DNA of 64,000 bases from Bacteroidota bacterium (GTDB taxonomy: Bacteria; Bacteroidota; Bacteroidia; Chitinophagales; Saprospiraceae). This document shows, in pieces, positions 62,301 to 64,000 of this stretch (positions are counted from its first letter, which is position 1; each line of letters opens with the position of its first letter). A model generated the notes under the pieces. That model did no database searches and was not told the origin of the DNA. It saw only the letters and a program-made list of their open reading frames with translations. The position numbers and the translations under genes are program-made. The DNA is taken from NCBI GenBank assembly GCA_963169455.1, contig CAUJDW010000100.1, positions 48,908-112,907 on the forward strand, read 5' to 3'.

Positions 62301-63856
62301 ATGAAAATGTGTACGATTTTTAAAAGACGCTTTACCCCCCCCTGTTTGTAATTGCTTTGTTATTGACCCCGGCATTGGGAATGTCTCAACTGATAGGCGG
62401 CACAGTAGCCCGCAATATCTGCGGAGAACGGATTCCCCTTGCAGGAGCCAGGGTATTCATTGACCACCCCGGGCCGTATATTGACCATGTATTTTCCGGT
62501 GAAAATGGCGAATGGAGCTATCTGATCACTTCAGGCGACCCGATAGGGCAGTATATCATAGGAGTAGCGGAGCCGGACGGCGCCAGCCCCGGATACTACC
62601 TGTTCTACAAAGGGAGCCCCAGCAATATGAATATGAATTTCGAAATTGAGGGCATAGATATTCAAACTCCACTGTATATGGTGGATTGTTATGACGGCGG
62701 CCCCGGCCTTACCGCACTGTCACCCGGCGAGGCCACTGTTTTCGCCGCCTGCGAGGAAGAATCTTTGCTGCATGTTTACTGGGACGTATTGGGGGAACTC
62801 GGGTTGGAAGAAGATTGTGACCTGACGCCCTTCCCCGGCTGCGCAAGGCTGCAGGTATATAAATCCAACGCGGCAGGAGAAATCACCTCCTCCACCCCTG
62901 TTCAAAAAGGAGGCTGGTTTAGCGAAGTAGATTGCCGGGATTTGTGTTCCCCTTCCACCGTCAGCATAACCATGGAACCGGGCCTCAAGGATGGTTATTA
63001 TTTGTTCGTTTTGCAATACAGATGTTGTGAAGGAGAAGAACCGGTAATCCTGGATACACAGCAGGGGTTGGTGCAATTTGTTTCTAATCCTGAGCCAGTC
63101 GATGTGGATTTTAACTTCATTGCCAGCCTCACTGTTGATAACCTGAATGGCAGCGACCCGATTGATGGGCTGGAAGCGACTTCTGATGTAAGCCCGGGTC
63201 CCGCCCTTGGGCCGCTTTCGATAGGTATAGATGCGAATATAATTAGTGGAACCTTCCTGGAAAGTATCACCTATTCAATTGAAGAGGTAAATTGCCTAAA
63301 TGGGCAAGAAGCTACCATTATTTTCGAGCAAAGCGTGCCAGCCAACGATGGTATTCAGCCCGCCAATTTTCTTTTTCTGGACCAGTTTTTAGACCCGAAC
63401 ACCGGCGAGCCCTACTTTTTTGTCAATGAGAACACCATCGGCAAGTGTTTCAGGGCTACCGTAACCGTGGCTAATGTATGTGGAGAAGCATCCAAATCCA
63501 GCTTTTTCACCATCACAGAGTCCTGCCAGTTCTGCCTGGTGCAGGAGCAGCAGGAAGTAGCGGGAATGGCCGCCTTCAAAACGAAAACGGGCTTTCCCTT
63601 AAATAATACGGAGGTAACCATCTTCCCCAATCCCTCGGAGGAGGAAGCCCGGGCCGAGTTTCAGCTGGCTAGCCCGGCGGTTGTAAGCTTCCGGATAAGG
63701 GATGTTTCCGGCAGGGTGCTTCACAATCAATCCTTTCAGTTGGATGCGGGCGCTCATTCCATTCCACTACAAGTTAGCGGCTTACCTTCCGGCTTGTATC
63801 TGGTAGAGTGGTCGGCCGGCGGCGAGACAGGCCTGCTCAAACTTGTTAAGGAATAA
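62301..63856 (+). pseudogene. T9SS cargo protein, apparent frameshift at a C8 tract in the signal peptide
   Basis: From ATG 62301 the frame gives MKMCTIFKRRFTPP and then a stop after a run of eight C (62335-62342). One extra C would continue into LFVIALLLTPALGMSQ, a good signal peptide, and on into the long frame that is open from 62357 to 63856 (499 residues). That frame has a carboxypeptidase-regulatory-like first part (GGTVARNICGERIPLAGARV, FSGENGEWSYLI), a Cys-containing middle, and a T9SS type A sorting domain (VTIFPNPSEEEARAEF to the end, SGLPSGLYLVEW). It may be a phase-variable gene in its off state, a decayed gene or a sequencing error. A TTG start at 62357 would lack the basic part of the signal peptide. 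Confidence 0.7.
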
Positions 63857-63884
63857 AACATAAACATGAGTCATCCCGAATTTT

Positions 63885-64000
63885 CGACCTCGGAGAGGTC
63901 GTAGATTTGTAGATAATACCGAAAATTTATGTTTTTCGACCTCGGAGAGGTCGCACAAGGGCAAGATTCCGGCAATGAAGCATTTAAGGTTCGACCTCTC
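63885..64000. repeat. Hairpin repeat CGACCTCGGAGAGGTCG, at least three copies, cut by window edge
   Basis: CGACCTCGGAGAGGTCG is nearly palindromic and occurs at 63885-63901 and 63937-63953. A partial third copy begins at 63992. Spacings are 52 and 55 bp. It starts 29 bp after the stop of the T9SS gene. The array may continue beyond the window. Confidence 0.8.

Noticed and set aside
63782..63964. Small minus-strand open frame at the right end
   Set aside because: It overlaps the T9SS sorting domain and the hairpin repeats; no sign of being a gene.

Overview
The window looks like chromosomal DNA of a Bacteroidota, probably class Saprospiria (Lewinella/Phaeodactylibacter-like). The basis is GldH, DUF4835 and DUF3137 proteins, LytTR regulators, C-terminal type IX secretion (T9SS) sorting domains, RpoZ of the Rpb6-like type, several TTG-N19/21-TAnnTTTG promoters, and a GC-rich coding style. 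The class assignment is inference; the phylum is well supported. No rRNA, tRNA, integrase or transposase gene was recognised.

Layout. 1-3.2 kb: the end of a GFOR-like oxidoreductase, a DUF2459 protein, an OmpA-like lipoprotein and a membrane coiled-coil protein. 3.4-6.2 kb: a large secreted deiminase that closely resembles the Porphyromonas peptidylarginine deiminase and ends in a T9SS sorting domain. 6.4-7.8 kb: a nuclease-like protein and a 750-bp composite minisatellite. 7.9-13.6 kb: a complete RND efflux operon (outer membrane channel, adaptor, pump). 13.6-15.6 kb: a sugar nucleotidyltransferase bracketed by two copies of a heptamer-rich repeat element. 15.6-19.6 kb: flavin reductase, TlpA-like thioredoxin, grpE-dnaJ and gldH. 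19.7-24 kb: a 165-bp hairpin element and tandem paralogous CPA2 antiporters. 24-27.2 kb: a heptaheme cytochrome/TPR protein and a quinone-reductase-like enzyme. 27.5-35.5 kb: a defence island, hsdM-hsdS-rloA-rloB-hsdR, i.e. a type I restriction-modification system with an ATPase/TOPRIM-like pair inside it. 35.5-40.1 kb: an acidic protein of unknown role and carB. 40.3-44.2 kb: a propeller sensor kinase and LytTR regulator. 44.3-50 kb: a second hairpin element, then a signalling cluster (PAS kinase, receiver-cNMP-Crp regulator, a cysteine-less thioredoxin fold, UspA, an AhpD-like protein). 50-55 kb: a DUF3137 protein and the bamD-rpoZ-coaBC-DUF4835 cluster. 55-64 kb: a secreted propeller-like protein, purN, a TPR/PD40/SPOR envelope protein, a PLP enzyme, a third heptamer array, a CBM9-like lipoprotein and a T9SS cargo gene that appears frameshifted at a C8 tract.

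How parts work together. The PAS kinase and receiver-Crp regulator form one minus-strand unit. The gap between them and the divergent thioredoxin-like/usp genes holds two GTGA-N6-TCAC-type palindromes 23 bp apart, which match the Crp-type recognition helix of the regulator (inference). In the defence island hsdR has its own promoter, which would separate restriction from modification. The most unusual non-coding content is the repeats: a 9-mer/34-mer composite array, three 7-mer arrays (two sharing the same ends), and two 165-bp hairpins with a common apex but different stems.
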